Shown here: piece by piece, positions 22,930 to 34,749 of the stretch
Layout: each line of letters begins with the position of its first letter
Numbering within the stretch: the stretch's first letter is position 1
Origin: Phlegmacium glaucopus
Lineage: Eukaryota; Basidiomycota; Agaricomycetes; Agaricales; Cortinariaceae
Reading direction: 5' to 3'
DNA length: 64,000 bases
Assembly: GCA_015039465.1 (NCBI GenBank)
Contig: MU130621.1
Span: 249,387 to 313,386, forward strand
The notes under the pieces: model-generated
Databases searched by the model: none
Seen by the model: the letters and a program-made list of their open reading frames with translations, nothing else
Told to the model about the DNA's origin: nothing
Position numbers and translations under genes: made by a program

Positions 22930-25900
22930 TTACCGCTTCTTCTCTTTTTCTTGACTTGTTGTGGCTGCCTTCCGCTTCAGACTAGCTACCCCCTTCGAAT
23001 CCTTCATTGCGTTTAGGCATTTTGTCACGTCCAGGACCATATGCTTCCAGTCTGGAGCGCTGTCGATCTGCCACTGAGATTGCTTCGCCAACAACTGGCC
23101 CCACCAAACGAGTAGGGTGAGAAGTGATATAAGACCGTTGGGGCCGCCCTTTCGCAGTGAAACCCAGGCGTGCTGGTCGCCTGTTGGACAGGAGTAGATG
23201 GTGGTAGGCGTCCCGGTATCGGACTTGCGAAAAGAGGGCTGGATGCTATTCCACCAGCCCTGTATGGCGATTCCAAACTCTGCGGCATCAGAAATTGAAG
23301 GGGTACACTGGTAGTTGCGGACGCCACCACGGGACTTCGACGTCCAACTTGCCCACTCCTGTGGACGAGTTGTTGTGAACGGTAGTGCTCCCTATTACAC
23401 CAAATTAAGTCTGATGTTCTGAGAGAAAAAAAAGTCAATAGATGTACCTTTGTGCCAGCCTGAGATCCATAACCCAATTCTTGTTCGAGCTCAAACCAGG
23501 CCTGGACACATGCTGTCCAGTCCTTCCCTAAGTCAGACTCGAGGAGGTGGTCGTGGGAGGCGATGGCCCATTCAGGCGTGGTGCTTGGTGGGACGTTCTC
23601 CTTCTCAATGTGGGCAGAAGTCTTGTTCTTGGCTTTTCCGCCAATTTGGTTCATTTGTTCATGACGTTTGGAGGGCGCTGGATTTCTTCCAGATCGACGA
23701 CCGTCAGCCTGGTTGAGGGGGATGGACAATGAGAGGGCAGGTGTTTCGAGGTTCCCGGCCTGAGTTGATGCATTATTTTGCACAGGAAGGGGGGCTGATG
23801 CATCACTAGGTGCGGCTGCCGGCTGAGATGATTTACTCGGTGGAGAGATGGGTGTGGTTGTCGGCTGAGGTGATGCATTACTTGGTGCTGGAACGTGTTG
23901 TGATGCATCACCGGGTACGACTGTTGGTGGAGACAATGCATTACTTGGCTGAGATGTGTTGACCAGAGCCGGAGCAACGGTGGACAGTAATGCACCAGTG
24001 TGCGGAAGGGCTTGAGCCGGAGCTGCGGTAGGGTGAAACTGCGCAAACAATGATGCATTAAAGGGGGCTGGAGTGATGGTGGGCAATGAGGGAGCAGCAT
24101 GAGGAAAGGCTGAACCAGGAGCGACTATGGGTGAAGATGAGAAGGAGAATGATGGATTGTTGTGGGGGACAGTCAAAGTGAACTCAGTCAAGGTGGAGGA
24201 GGAGGAATGAGAGAATTGCTCATTCCCAAAGTTGAAAGCAGCAGGCGTGTCAAAGGAAAAGTTTGGCGAGTTGAATGTTGGAGGAAAGTGAAGATTAAAT
24301 TCACCGTTAGTCAAAGTGGAGGACGAACAAGGAGATTGTTCATTCCGAAGACAGAAAGCAGGTGTGTTGAAGGTGAGATCTTGTGAGTTGAACATTGGGA
24401 ACTGTGGATCAATGTCCAGAGCCCACCAACTGTGACTGTTTGATCCCATACCCATCGCGGTCAGATCATCAGTGAACTCCAGGGGTACATTGTTTTCAAA
24501 GGAAGGGATGGGGTGGTCGTCAGGAAGGCGCAACATACATTCAGCTAGAGAGACTCAGGCTCAGCTAAAAGTCTATGTATGATTTATTACTTACCAGGAG
24601 GCTCTTCCAGTAGACTAGTCTCCCAGGACATAGTCTCAGCGTTGGTTGCAGTGGAATTGTCAGTTGTATTCGAGGGTCCGAGGTCAGTAGTTTGGGTTGT
24701 AGTTGATGCAATGGGGACCGCAGTCAAGGCATTAGGGACCGTAGCTGAGGCTTTGGAGCTTGTAGTTTGCCCATCAACAGCTAATAAAGTATTCAGCAAG
24801 AGACATGAGACAAAATATTGAGAGTACATGCCTTCAACTGTGGTCTTGCTGCCTGACTTTTGCTTCGCTGACTGCTTCGCTGGCTGTTTCTTTTTGGGCG
24901 CTCTTGTTGTTTCAGTGGCCGTAGATGGTTGAGGAATGTTGGCCTTCTCAACCGGCTTGGTCCTTCCATCCGGAATGTTCTCATCCACATTGTCGGGTTC
25001 AAGGGACAGATCGCCATCTAGATTGTCGGATTCAAGAGGCCGAGTCAGAGCGCGCTCAAGGCGTGTGGCCTTGGCTGCCAAATAGGAAGTCAACAGCCAT
25101 CAGGTAATGAGGCAAAATTAAGACTTACAGTAGATTTTTTCAAGATATTCCGTGAAACGAGCCATGTATATCTTCTGGATATCAGGATAGGATTGGCTGA
25201 AATTGGTGCCTTCTGGCCCGACATTGTAGCTGAGGGTAAGTCAGTAGGAGTACAAGTACTATACAGTATAGATCAAACCTTGCGACAGCAATTTCCCCAT
25301 TGCTCAAAGGATGCGGACCCCCCATGACAACCAAGTATGTCCATCCAGATCCAGCGTGTAAGCCATCAAGACATCGTCCCAATATACCAGGCGCGTCCTT
25401 TATGGAGCTCAGGTGGATGTGAGCTTTTTACACATCTGACATAACATCTGATCTTACCGAAGATACTGTTCAGGCGTGCGATCAACGTCATCGTTCTTTT
25501 GGTCCTCCATCACCTTGGCTCTCTCCTTGAGCTTGGCATTTACCAATTCTTTAACATCCTCATCTTCGCCCTCATATAAATCCCTCGCTATCCTCTTGCG
25601 CAAATTGAGCTTCTCCCCTTTGGATAGCTCCATACTCCCAAGCTCATTCTCAACTTCCTCAACAAGCGGCTTTATTTTCTCGTCATAGTAGAGTTTCGAA
25701 TACATTTCATAGTCCTTCAACTGACGGGTGCGCTCCTCGAATGGCTCTAGGTTGGCAAGCCTGCCACGCCGTCCACCCGTTGAAGCCTGGGGATTCACTC
25801 ACCATCGGAACCAAGTTTTAAGTTGCTGAAGATCTCAACTTAGTTAAATAATGTGACATCAAAATCCAACAATTCAGTCACCTTGATGCGTGCCTGGATA

Positions 25901-27091
25901 TCTTGAGTAACCCATGCCTGCTCATCTGGCAGAAGGTCGTCGACCTCCTTATCAGGGAAGCAAATCTCGTGTTCAGGGTACAGTTCGAACCACTTTTCCC
26001 TGAGACGAGTCCAAAAGGGGACATAATTTTTGTCCCCCTTGTTGATCTTATAATAGTCTGAGATAAATGTCCAAAGAAATTTGGTCTGGTCTTGGCTAGC
26101 CCACTGAGCGCCCGTCATTCTAGAAAACCAGAAATAAGTATATTTTATTGATATATAAGGGAATTTTTTGTGCATCATCACCTTGCGTTGCATTGGTATA
26201 GAAGATTATGTGAAAGAAGATTATGCGAACCTTTACAACGCACCTCGGTGCATCAAATCCAAAGATAAAGTTTGCTTCCAGCTAGTACCAGTATGATCAA
26301 GCCACCCAATTCCACTTAGGGGTAACAGCACATTGATAAGATCAGTCCTTTTGATCCTGGCCGTCTAAACTATTCTTGTTAAGTTTATTAATTAATACTA
26401 AGTAAACTGTACTGCCCAAATAAAGTATATTTCGTCTAACTATTCTGATACAAGAAACTTTGTTCATGATATAAACGCTGCACCTCAGTCCAATCAACAA
26501 TAGCATAACAAAACACTTCCTCGACCCATGATACTGTTGTGCGAATGACTTTCTCTACATTCTCCACACATGAAAGTTCATCTCCAACCCCAGAGAGCTG
26601 TAAGACCTCGCTATGACACTTGTAAATCGATTTCTGGAGCTTAGCTAGTAATATCGTCTGTTCTTGAATGGCATCTTTATCGTGATCAGCCAGATAAAGA
26701 GTACAGATGGATTCCAGGTATGCTATGGGGTCGTTTTTGATGAGCCTATTGAATCGAGCCTGAACACGAATCGTATGTTCAAGCCAGGCATCAATTGGCG
26801 ATGTCCAAATGTTCGTTTCAGGGGCCAGATTCGTTCAGAGGCATTCAACCCTGTCACTTAGATTTGCATTTGATTAGACTACTGAGTGGCCAATAATTAC
26901 TCACCTCTTTTGATTCGCTTTCTGATACTTTCTCCGCCGGCGCTTGTTGATTGAATTTTTAACTCTAGAATCCTCATCAGAGATGTAATGAATGAATAAA
27001 ATAAAGCATACTTTTCATAGTGTCGTTTGCTTTTAGCTCTATTTGCTGCCAGTTTCTCTTCTGCGGTATGGTAGAGGCGTTGTCGACCCAT
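22930..27091 (-). pseudogene. KDZ-element accessory protein gene with two in-frame stops
   Basis: A long multi-exon minus-strand gene. Exon 1 begins MGRQRLYHTAEEKLAANRAK and joins to NSINKRRRRKYQKANQK, a basic, probably DNA-binding N-terminus common in agaricomycete transposon-linked proteins. Later exons carry FGFDAPR joined to MTGAQWASQDQTKFLW, then a lysine/glutamate-rich coiled stretch near 25500-25780, then GPHPLSNGEIAVA. A Ser/Pro/Ala-rich disordered region follows (23500-24540). The C-terminal block runs from GALPFTTTRPQEWASW to KEKKR, with the stop at 22930-22932. In-frame TGA codons lie at 26835-26837 (CTC TGA ACG) and 25799-25801 (TGG TGA GTG). Both could derive from CGA by one C-to-T change. 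Function is unknown; co-transposition with KDZ transposase suggests a helper or regulator. Missed splice sites could explain one of the stops. Confidence 0.65.
23760..24060 (-). repeat. element palindromes embedded in accessory-gene coding sequence
   Basis: Seven ATGCA-centred words like those of the terminal arrays (near 23768, 23798, 23873, 23903, 23937, 23990, 24050) fall inside an open exon. On the minus strand they are read as Asn-Ala-Ser, Asp-Ala-Ser or Asn-Ala-Leu in a Pro/Ala-rich tract. Confidence 0.75.
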
Positions 27092-27387
27092 CGATGGAGG
27101 TTGAGTTTGAGTTAGAAATCGTGATTTGATCCTGCCTAGTTTGAGGCTTCATCTGACCTTTTTATTTTCCTGTACAATTAAGTGAGATATATATACCAGC
27201 AGAAACCTAGAAAATTTCTCGTTTGATTTATATCACTTTTGAGTGTTTATCTTCAATCGCTTATGTTCTATGAATTTATTCTGGAATTGCATTGATTATT
27301 TCTTGTTAGCTCAAAGTGTGGGAAAGACCAATCTGTCCAATCTTCACGTGCACCATTTATCTTGCACCACTCATCGTTTCTTGTACA
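27092..27387. promoter_or_regulatory. bidirectional intergenic region of the KDZ element
   Basis: About 300 bp separate the divergent start codons of the accessory gene (minus, 27091) and the transposase gene (plus, 27388). It is AT-rich and free of ATGCAT palindromes, unlike the termini. It presumably holds both promoters; no discrete element was identified. Confidence 0.5.
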
Positions 27388-30300
27388 ATGGACCCGCTCT
27401 TAGAACCTAACAGGAAAAGGGGTGCCAAATATCAGTTAAAGTTCTACAAGGAACCGCAAGTGATAAAAAGACCAAGGACGGAGAAATACCACAGCTACGT
27501 CAAATATATATCCATGCCATTGGGTGGGGTCTCTGCAACACAATCATCAATTCAGACGACCGTTATTGCTGAAAGTGAAGACGATGCGATGCCAGGAGAT
27601 TCTGAACCAGATGAAAGTAATGATTGGATTGACGCAGGAGACAACGAGCCGCCTCTGGATCAGGCGTATCTAGACCATATTTCCAAAGCAGTCATCGATG
27701 AGCGTCTGAAAAGGGAGAGACCAAAAGGGGTCAGTCCTACGGTCTGCGTGATATTGAAAAGCTAACTTGGCACACAGGACGAGACCCTTCGACAATGGGA
27801 ACTATACTGTGATCAATTTTTGGAGGAACTCATGGTACTTGAAGGGAGGGGGGCATGGGCGTCGGAGATGTGTGTAAAATGCAGTTCAAGGCCTGCCGAG
27901 TACGAATGTGTTGATTGTAGTGGTCGCCAAATGAAATGCCACTTGTGCATGGTGGAATGTCATGTTTGTCTTCCTTTCCACCGTGTCCAGGCATGCGTCT
28001 TGTTTATCAACGATATCTTTCGCTGACCAATGACTTCTAGAAGTGGAATAGAACATTCTTCGAGGACTCGCCGCTCAAGAGTTGGGTTTACGGATACAGT
28101 TGGGCCACCCTATAGGAGAGAAGTGTTTGAATCCAGAACGAGCAGCAGATGACGAGTTCACCGTGATAAGTGCCCACAGGATACAAAGTATCGGGCTTGA
28201 TTTCTGCGGCTGCGGAAAGTCCAGCCAAGACCACGTTATCCAACTACTTCGCGCCTGTCTGTTCCCTGCAACAATCAAGTACCCCAAGACAGCCGCTACC
28301 TTCAACTGTCTTGAGACCTTCGAAAAACTCTCCTACGTTTCAAAAATTTCGGCTTTTGAATTTTATCACACTGCAAGTCGGTTAACAGATGACACCGGGA
28401 CAAAAACCCCAAAGGTTAGTCTATTTCCGAGTATTTCCGAGTATCGGCAGCTGATTATCACATAGGATAAATATATGTCATTTATCCGAATGGCGCGTGA
28501 GTGGCGACACCTGAAGATGACGAAACGTTCTGGGAGAGGACACGACCCTGCGGGTGTTAGCCAAACAAAGGAAGGTGAATGTGCGGTTCTATGCCCCGCT
28601 TGTCCTCAGCCAGGGAAGAACATGCTCCCAGGATGGGAAGACGAGCCTGAGAATCGACAGTAAGTACTTCTCAACGGTCATTTGACAGACAAAATGATGG
28701 ATAGAACAACAGGTATTTGTATGCACTTTTCCTTGCCCTGGACGCCAATTTCCGGCTCAAGCGCAAGAACGTCTCGAGCAATGAAGCTGACCCCGGTCTA
28801 AGTAAGGGATGGGCATACATTGTTGAAGAGACCAAGTACAAGGCGCATTTGGAACTTCACAAAGCTGAAGTCGAACCGGTATGAATATGACTTTCATCTT
28901 CCTGCTGAAGATAGACTGAATGCTTTGCAGAGAAGTACCTGTTCTCGTCATGATGCGGTCAACCTCGCTGATTCTAAACCTAATCGTGGATACGCTGCCT
29001 CAGGAGGCGGCACGGTGGATTGCTCTCGCCATGACATGAAGCGGCCGAATTCATTTGGTGATCTTCAAAAGGGTGAACGGTAAAGTGCTTTGAGTCATCG
29101 TGATTGTATCCAATCTAATTGATTATTCGAAGATATTGTAACATGGACTACCTCTTCTATCACAGCATACAGCAATCGCGGCTCAAGAATTTTATTATCT
29201 CGTATGACATCGCCTGTCAATGGTCCATCAACCTGAAGGAAAGAATGTTCGCATTCAACCACAAATTCTTTCTGTTCAATGGAATAACTCAAGTTAAGTT
29301 CTTCGTCCCAAAATTCCATTTGCCAGCACACATCTCTGCCTGTCGGTCCAATTATTCGTTCAACTATGGGAAAGGTGTTGGTCGAACTGAGGGGGAAGCT
29401 CCTGAGCGAGGATGGTCAGATACCAACGCTTTGGCGCTGAGCACAAGAGAGATGGGACCAGGGTCAAGACGAGACACTCTAGACTACCACTTTGGGGATC
29501 ATAACTGGCAGAAAGTTACCAGCATAGGTAAGTACCGCAATCAACCTACAAGTGATGCATTACTGACTCCCTCACAAAAGGAGCTTCTCTCCGTCGGAAA
29601 TTACTTTCTGCGGCCACGGACATGGCAGAACATACTATTAACCATAACGAACTCAGTTCAATGTTTCCCAAGGAGATATTGAACTCATGGACAAAACAGG
29701 TCGAGGCTTGGGAGAACGATCCAACCCAGCTGAACCCTTTCGAAGCTATCGTACAAGGTACGTCTTATAAACTTTATATGGTAACTCATGAAAATTTACT
29801 GCCTTTAGGTCCTACTCAAGCGGCGGTTCGAAGACAATTGGCTGAAGAAGAAGCGAAGGACCTAGCAGCTGGAAAGGATTTCACCCTCGACAACAAGGTT
29901 TCACCCAGTGTACTCATTGCCGCAGGTCTAGATTTAGAAGCCGAACAGTATATCTCTTATTCATGACACCTTTACACAGCTGACTATGCCTTATCCAGAC
30001 GCTCATTAGCAACTGCGGTGAAGCAAGTATGGGAGCATGCCCAGGATCGCCAGCGAACAAAAGTCCAACTACGCAGTAATGCATTACAATGCAAGATCGA
30101 TTCCTGGTGTAAATTCCAGCTTCTTTACTGTCTGGCCGTCGCAACATTACATGCCCCATCCCCGAACGACAACGGTGCTTCTTCGATAAAGCCTCATCTT
30201 ATTCCTCTCTGGCTTCCTTCACAAATTAACGGCCAGGTCTCTGTAGGCGCTTCTCTTGTCAATATCGAATGGAAACTTCGACACGCACAGGCTTACGAAT

Positions 30301-31063
30301 CTCTGGATTCTCTACGACATTATCTCTAGGTCCGCGCATACCTCTACAAGTTCAAAGATCGTTTTATTCGGGGGCAAGGTGCCAATACACGAGCACGTAA
30401 TGCAATTAACGGTGTTCAAGCAAAGATTGATGCTGCTGCTGCGGAGTACCGGGTGGCATATGGTGCGCTTTTATTGCTATCGTCTCAGGTCTTTGAATTT
30501 GGGTGGAAGAACGAGCTACTGCCGTTGAAAGATGAAGATATTCGCGACCTATCCGAGGGAAAAGCAGAGCGATTGGGGAAGAAACAAAGTGAAGGAAGGA
30601 GGACAATCTCGTGGATTTGGAAGACTGTGCCAGCAGAGGATTTGGAGAACGACGACTTCCTGCGTGAAAGTATGTTTGTACATTCTTCATGCTTTCTCGA
30701 TGCTAATATGAGCTCAAAGGGGTTCGTATTGAATGGTGTAAATCAAGAGCACGCGCAAGTCGCTTCACAGAAGAGGTGGCTTTGTTAGTCGAGGAGATGC
30801 ACCGCGTACTTCATTTCTTCAACTGGAAGGTACAGGATTGGTTGGCGAAGGGAGAATTGAATTCATGGCCAGGAATATTATCGCGAATAAGAGCCGAGGG
30901 GCTGCGAGCTTACGCACACCGTCAAGCAGCCCTGTACCGAGCTCTAGCTCAGAATTGCCTGACCCTATGGCAGGATATTCCAGCCCATGTCGCTCGCATG
31001 CAGGCCATCATTTCGAATCCGAGTTTAGCAAAACCCGATGAGTTTGACAGGGCCAGGTCATGA
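27388..31063 (+). CDS. KDZ-family transposase
   Basis: I chose the ATG at 27388 (MDPLLEPNRKR); an in-frame ATG at 27316 is also open. The N-terminal part is acidic. A CxC2-type zinc finger follows near 27870-27985 (CVKC..CVDC..CHLC..CHVC..H), then a conserved GLDFCGCG segment near 28195. The RNase-H-like catalytic core shows the expected acidic residues: DANFRLKRKN near 28742, SYDIACQW near 29200 and GRTEGEAPERGW near 29385. The C-terminal helical part ends near GLRAYAHRQAAL. About ten exons can be joined in frame across short introns, so the gene may be functional. One intron (near 29552) and one exon (near 30077, SNALQ) contain the element's palindrome. The enzyme would act in the nucleus on the terminal arrays. 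Confidence 0.88.
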
Positions 31064-31129
31064 CATACACTTGTGTTTCCTTACTTCTTGATAAATAAAA
31101 TGAAAGTAATATTTCCTGTGGATAATGTC

Positions 31130-32500
31130 TTGCAAAAGTAATGCATCAGCTGTCTGAAAACGAGTGATGCACAATTTGCGAGTGTCATAAAGTAAGTAAT
31201 GCATCACAACTCTTCCTGAAAGAGTGGTGCATTACAGGCCTCACAAAGCAAGTGATGCATTATCCAATGGACTTGTAAAGTAATATTACTAGTAGTACTA
31301 ATTACCAGCGACTCGGATAGCAGTGGTGTATCACCAATGAAGTGAAAGACGTGTGTCACACAATGCATCCCAGCTGTCTGAGACAAGTGATGCATTGCAC
31401 GTCTCGCAACGTAAGATATTTTATTCATCGGATTTGAGAACAGTGATGCACAGTTTTCGGGTCTCGCAAACTTGTAATGCATTATAATTTATTCAACGGA
31501 CTTGTAAATTAGTAATTACTGGCTAAAGGAGGGTGATATCGTGCACTGATGCACAAATTTGCGGGTCTCGCAAGGTAAGTAATGCATCACAACTCTTCCT
31601 GAATAAGTGGTGCATTACAGGCCTCAGGAAGCAAGTAATGCATTACAATATATTCGACAGACCTGAAAATCAGTAATTAATAAGTAATGCATCGCAGGTC
31701 TCGATTCAGAGTGACGAGTGATGAGTCCCATGAAGCAAATATTGCATTATTGAACGGACTTGTAAAGTAATGCATTACCGACGAAAGGACAGTGATCATG
31801 ATGAATCACCAACAAGGAAAGGCGGGTAGTGGTGCAAAAAGGCTCTTGAGTCTTCCTGCTAGTGAATAAGTAGTACATTATCCGAGGCCTCACGAATTAC
31901 TAGTATATAATTTATTTAACAGACTTATAAATTAGTATTACCGACTAAAGAAATGTGATAGCGATATATTACCAATGAGGAAAGGCGGATAGTGCCTCAC
32001 AAGTAATGCATCATAGGTTTCGAGGTTCGTGAACGGTGAAGCAAGTGATGCATTACCAACTAAAGGAGGGCGATCGTGATGCATCATGAGGAAAGGGCAG
32101 GTAGTGATGCATCTCAGGGCTCGTGAATCAAGTGATGCATTACCAACTGAAGGAGGGTGATAAGTGATGCATCAATGAGGAAAGGCGGGCAGTGATGCAT
32201 CACAGCTCTCTGAGAGTGAGTGATGCATCGCAGGCCTCGAGGCTCGTGGCTCGTGAAGCAAGTGATGCATTACCAACTGACGGAGGGTAATAGTGATGCA
32301 TCAATGAGGCAAGACGGGTAGTGATGCATCACAGCGCTCTGAGAGTGAGTGATGCATCACAGGCCTCGAGGCTCGTGAAGTAAGTGATGCATTACCAACT
32401 GACGGAGGGTGATAGTGATGCATTAATGAGGAAAGACGGGTAGTGATGCATCACAGGTCTCGACTCTCGTGAAGCGAGTAATGCATTACTGCAAGTTATT
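31130..32500. repeat. right subterminal array of ATGCAT palindromes
   Basis: Dense TGATGCATCAC/TAATGCATTAC words with spacers such as AGCTCTCTGAGAGTGAG and AGGCCTCGAGGCTCGTGAAG. The spacer AGCTCTCTGAGAGTGAG is close to the reverse complement of the left-end spacer, so the two arrays are in inverted orientation. Sparse copies continue to about 32870. Confidence 0.9.
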
Positions 32501-32973
32501 TTGAATGTAATAGGAACCCCAACCATTAATACCAGCTGCCTCCTGCCTCCGAGTCCTGCAACACTGGCTTGACTAGCGAGTGGATACAAATAGCCGCCGT
32601 AGTTAATAAATTATCAGCTGGGCTCTCGGCTCGATGAATAATTACTAATTCAAAGATAAAAGAGGGAGCATCTGAGTTTCCTGCTACATCTTTCAACGAC
32701 AGTAATGCATTAAGTACTGGCCGCCAGTTGGTTCACAGTTCTGGCTTGATTCATCTGGTAATGCTATTTATAGAGAAGCCATTTGTGGACACGAGCGCAT
32801 CAAATGGCGAGGCAGAATGGGGACGGAGCAGCCGCAGTAAGTCATGCATCACTTACTTGAAGGGATGATGCACAACTACCTAACCTACCACACCAATATT
32901 GCTGTAATACAGGTGCTGATAGCTACAGTTGATATTGCATTACTACTCGTCGACAATTACACTGAATCTTGCA

Positions 32974-33510
32974 TTATAATGGCTTAGGCGGCTGAGTCGC
33001 CGTGAACGCCTCGTTACTATTATCGGTATAGAAATGGTCATAGATGGTGGGGTTGTACAAGCGATAAAGCGGATTTGCTGAACACTCTTGCTGAGGATAG
33101 ACATATCCTGTGATGCCCTCACGGTTATACCCCGACTGGGCGACGGCATTATCCATCTCTGGTGCAGAGATGGTATAGAAATGGTCCTTGATGGTGGGCT
33201 GGTAGGCGCGATAGAGCGGGACCGTAAGGGGCCCTTGGGAGGGGAAGATCCGCCCAGGTGCTGCCTCAGACGAGTATCCACCCGCGAGTGCGTTCTGCAT
33301 TTCGGCGGCGTCGGTTGTGTAGAAGTGATCTGTGGCTGCTGCGCTGTAGGCCCGCAGGAGGGGGATCGCACCTTGTGGGTCCGAGCAGTAGTATCCATTG
33401 CCCTGGCGTTTAGCAATGTCACCCGTATCGGTATCTGCAGGCATAGGTGTTGCTAAGCCACATGCCGTGTGGACAGCAAGCCAGATGGCCAAGGAAAATA
33501 AGTATTTCAT
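32974..33510 (-). CDS. secreted DUF5648-type repeat protein
   Basis: Single exon of 178 codons. A signal peptide (MKYLFSLAIWLAVHTACGLA) is followed by a KR dipeptide that may be a Kex2-type processing site. The mature part has three repeats with the family pattern PLxRAYxxxxxDHFYTxxxxEM: residues near PLLRAYSAAATDHFYT, PLYRAYQPTIKDHFYT and PLYRLYNPTIYDHFYT. The third repeat is cut short and ends in a proline-rich tail, QPPKPL. Proteins with this domain are extracellular in fungi and bacteria, and their role is not known. The stop codon lies only about 29 bp from the end of the KDZ element, so the last repeat may have been truncated by that insertion. Confidence 0.88.
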   Translation of the reverse strand: MKYLFSLAIWLAVHTACGLATPMPADTDTGDIAKRQGNGYYCSDPQGAIPLLRAYSAAATDHFYTTDAAEMQNALAGGYSSEAAPGRIFPSQGPLTVPLYRAYQPTIKDHFYTISAPEMDNAVAQSGYNREGITGYVYPQQECSANPLYRLYNPTIYDHFYTDNSNEAFTATQPPKPL

Positions 33511-33848
33511 TGTTCTGGGCAGACCGAAAATTAGCGACGTTCACACAGACAGGTGTCTAAGGGGTAAGTACTGACTGTTATGCCAAAAGATTTTCGAGGA
33601 GGAAAAAGAAAAAGTTTTTTTGTCGTGAGATGATTCGAATTCCACTGTGAGTTCAGCTAAGAGTGAATGGGATACCCTGAGGTTCGACCTTCTTGTTTGA
33701 CGTTCTTTTATATCTGAAATTTCAAGGTAGATCCGAGAACTCACATGCAATGTCCGCGTAGAAGGACATCCGTTCTATCAGTTTTTCGACTTTGGAGTTC
33801 TAGCGTCTCATTGTTCCACGTACTTCCGGCTTGAAGAACTAACTAGAA

Positions 33849-34186
33849 GCAAAGCTTTATCTCGAGCGACAGGTATTCCGACTCTGAAGCCATTTATTTG
33901 CATCAACTATAATCCGAGGACTCCTTCTAGTCTACACTGTGACCTATATTGGACGAATATTTGACGTCTATCCTGACATATCTGAAAGTCGAAGGTGACA
34001 AAGTGAAGCAAAGAACGATAAACCAAGGCTAGCGTTGAAATTTGGTAAAAACATTTAGAAGTCGCAGAATCTTCTAATATTCTAGCTTTTATCTAAGTCT
34101 TCTAATATCTACTAGTAAGGAAGTAAAGCTTTATCTCGAGCCACACTCTGACTCTGAAGACATTTATTTGCATCAACTATAATTGT
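33849..34186. repeat. direct repeat pair of about 60 bp
   Basis: The block AAAGCTTTATCTCGAGC..ACTCTGAAG..CATTTATTTGCATCAACTATAAT occurs at about 33849-33912 and again at 34126-34183. Nothing else is evident between 33511 and 34750 apart from short, unconvincing frames. Confidence 0.75.
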
Positions 34187-34749
34187 ACTTTGATCGTACT
34201 GTACCATCTTAAATTGTTTGTCCGTCACGTGTCACGCGTCGGGCCGAAATCGGACGTTTGTCACAGGTGGCAACCCGATGGCAATTAAGCCTTTTGAGCA
34301 TTCTAGAATATTTGCCAAATTCCCCAATATTATATTACATTCTAAAAATTTAAATGGTGTGATGACAGGATGCTCAACGCTCAGCGCTCTGGGTTGGACA
34401 CTTTACTTGTAGTCAGTTTGGTCATTTTTGGCAGATGTCACACGTCACCTTGCCTCTGGCCGGCCAGACTCCAGAGATATATTTTCGTCCAACCTGTCCC
34501 AGGTCACACCTCCAGACGAACAATTTAAATGGTACAGTAACCGTACCGTAAGCATGGAGAGATACAAGGGGGTTCTCTCTGTATACATCTCTCTTGACAT
34601 GATTTTGAAGGCGTTGGCAAAGCCACTGGCATTAGACTTGGAAACTTCTAGCAATCTAGTAGCAAATACTAAGAAGATCGACAAAGTTCTTATTACGTAT
34701 CCGCACTCTGCGGGGGCAAGGCTTGCTTTGCCATCCTAGTCGCGTGACA

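Larger units (their letters stand above)
21081..32945. mobile_element. large KDZ DNA transposon with terminal inverted repeats
   Basis: The left end reads TAGTAATGCAATATAAACTG inward from 21081; the right end, read on the minus strand from 32945, is TAGTAATGCAATATCAACTG. Over the first 28 bases 25 match, and weaker matches (ATCCCTTCA) continue to about 90 bp in. Both ends are followed by arrays of ATGCAT-centred palindromes. The interior holds a KDZ transposase gene and a divergent accessory gene, as is typical of such elements in mushrooms. No clear target duplication flanks the ends apart from a possible TA. No TET/JBP oxygenase gene, sometimes carried by KDZ elements, was found. The element lies between duplicated copies A and B. 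Confidence 0.8.

Noticed and set aside
24160..24185. GTTGTGGGGGACAGTCAAAG as another hAT-like element end
   Set aside because: It lies within the open accessory-gene exon, has no partner end and no target duplication. A chance match.
22930..27091. TET/JBP oxygenase gene, as carried by some KDZ elements
   Set aside because: No HxD..H iron-binding pattern or double-stranded beta-helix features are visible in the accessory protein.
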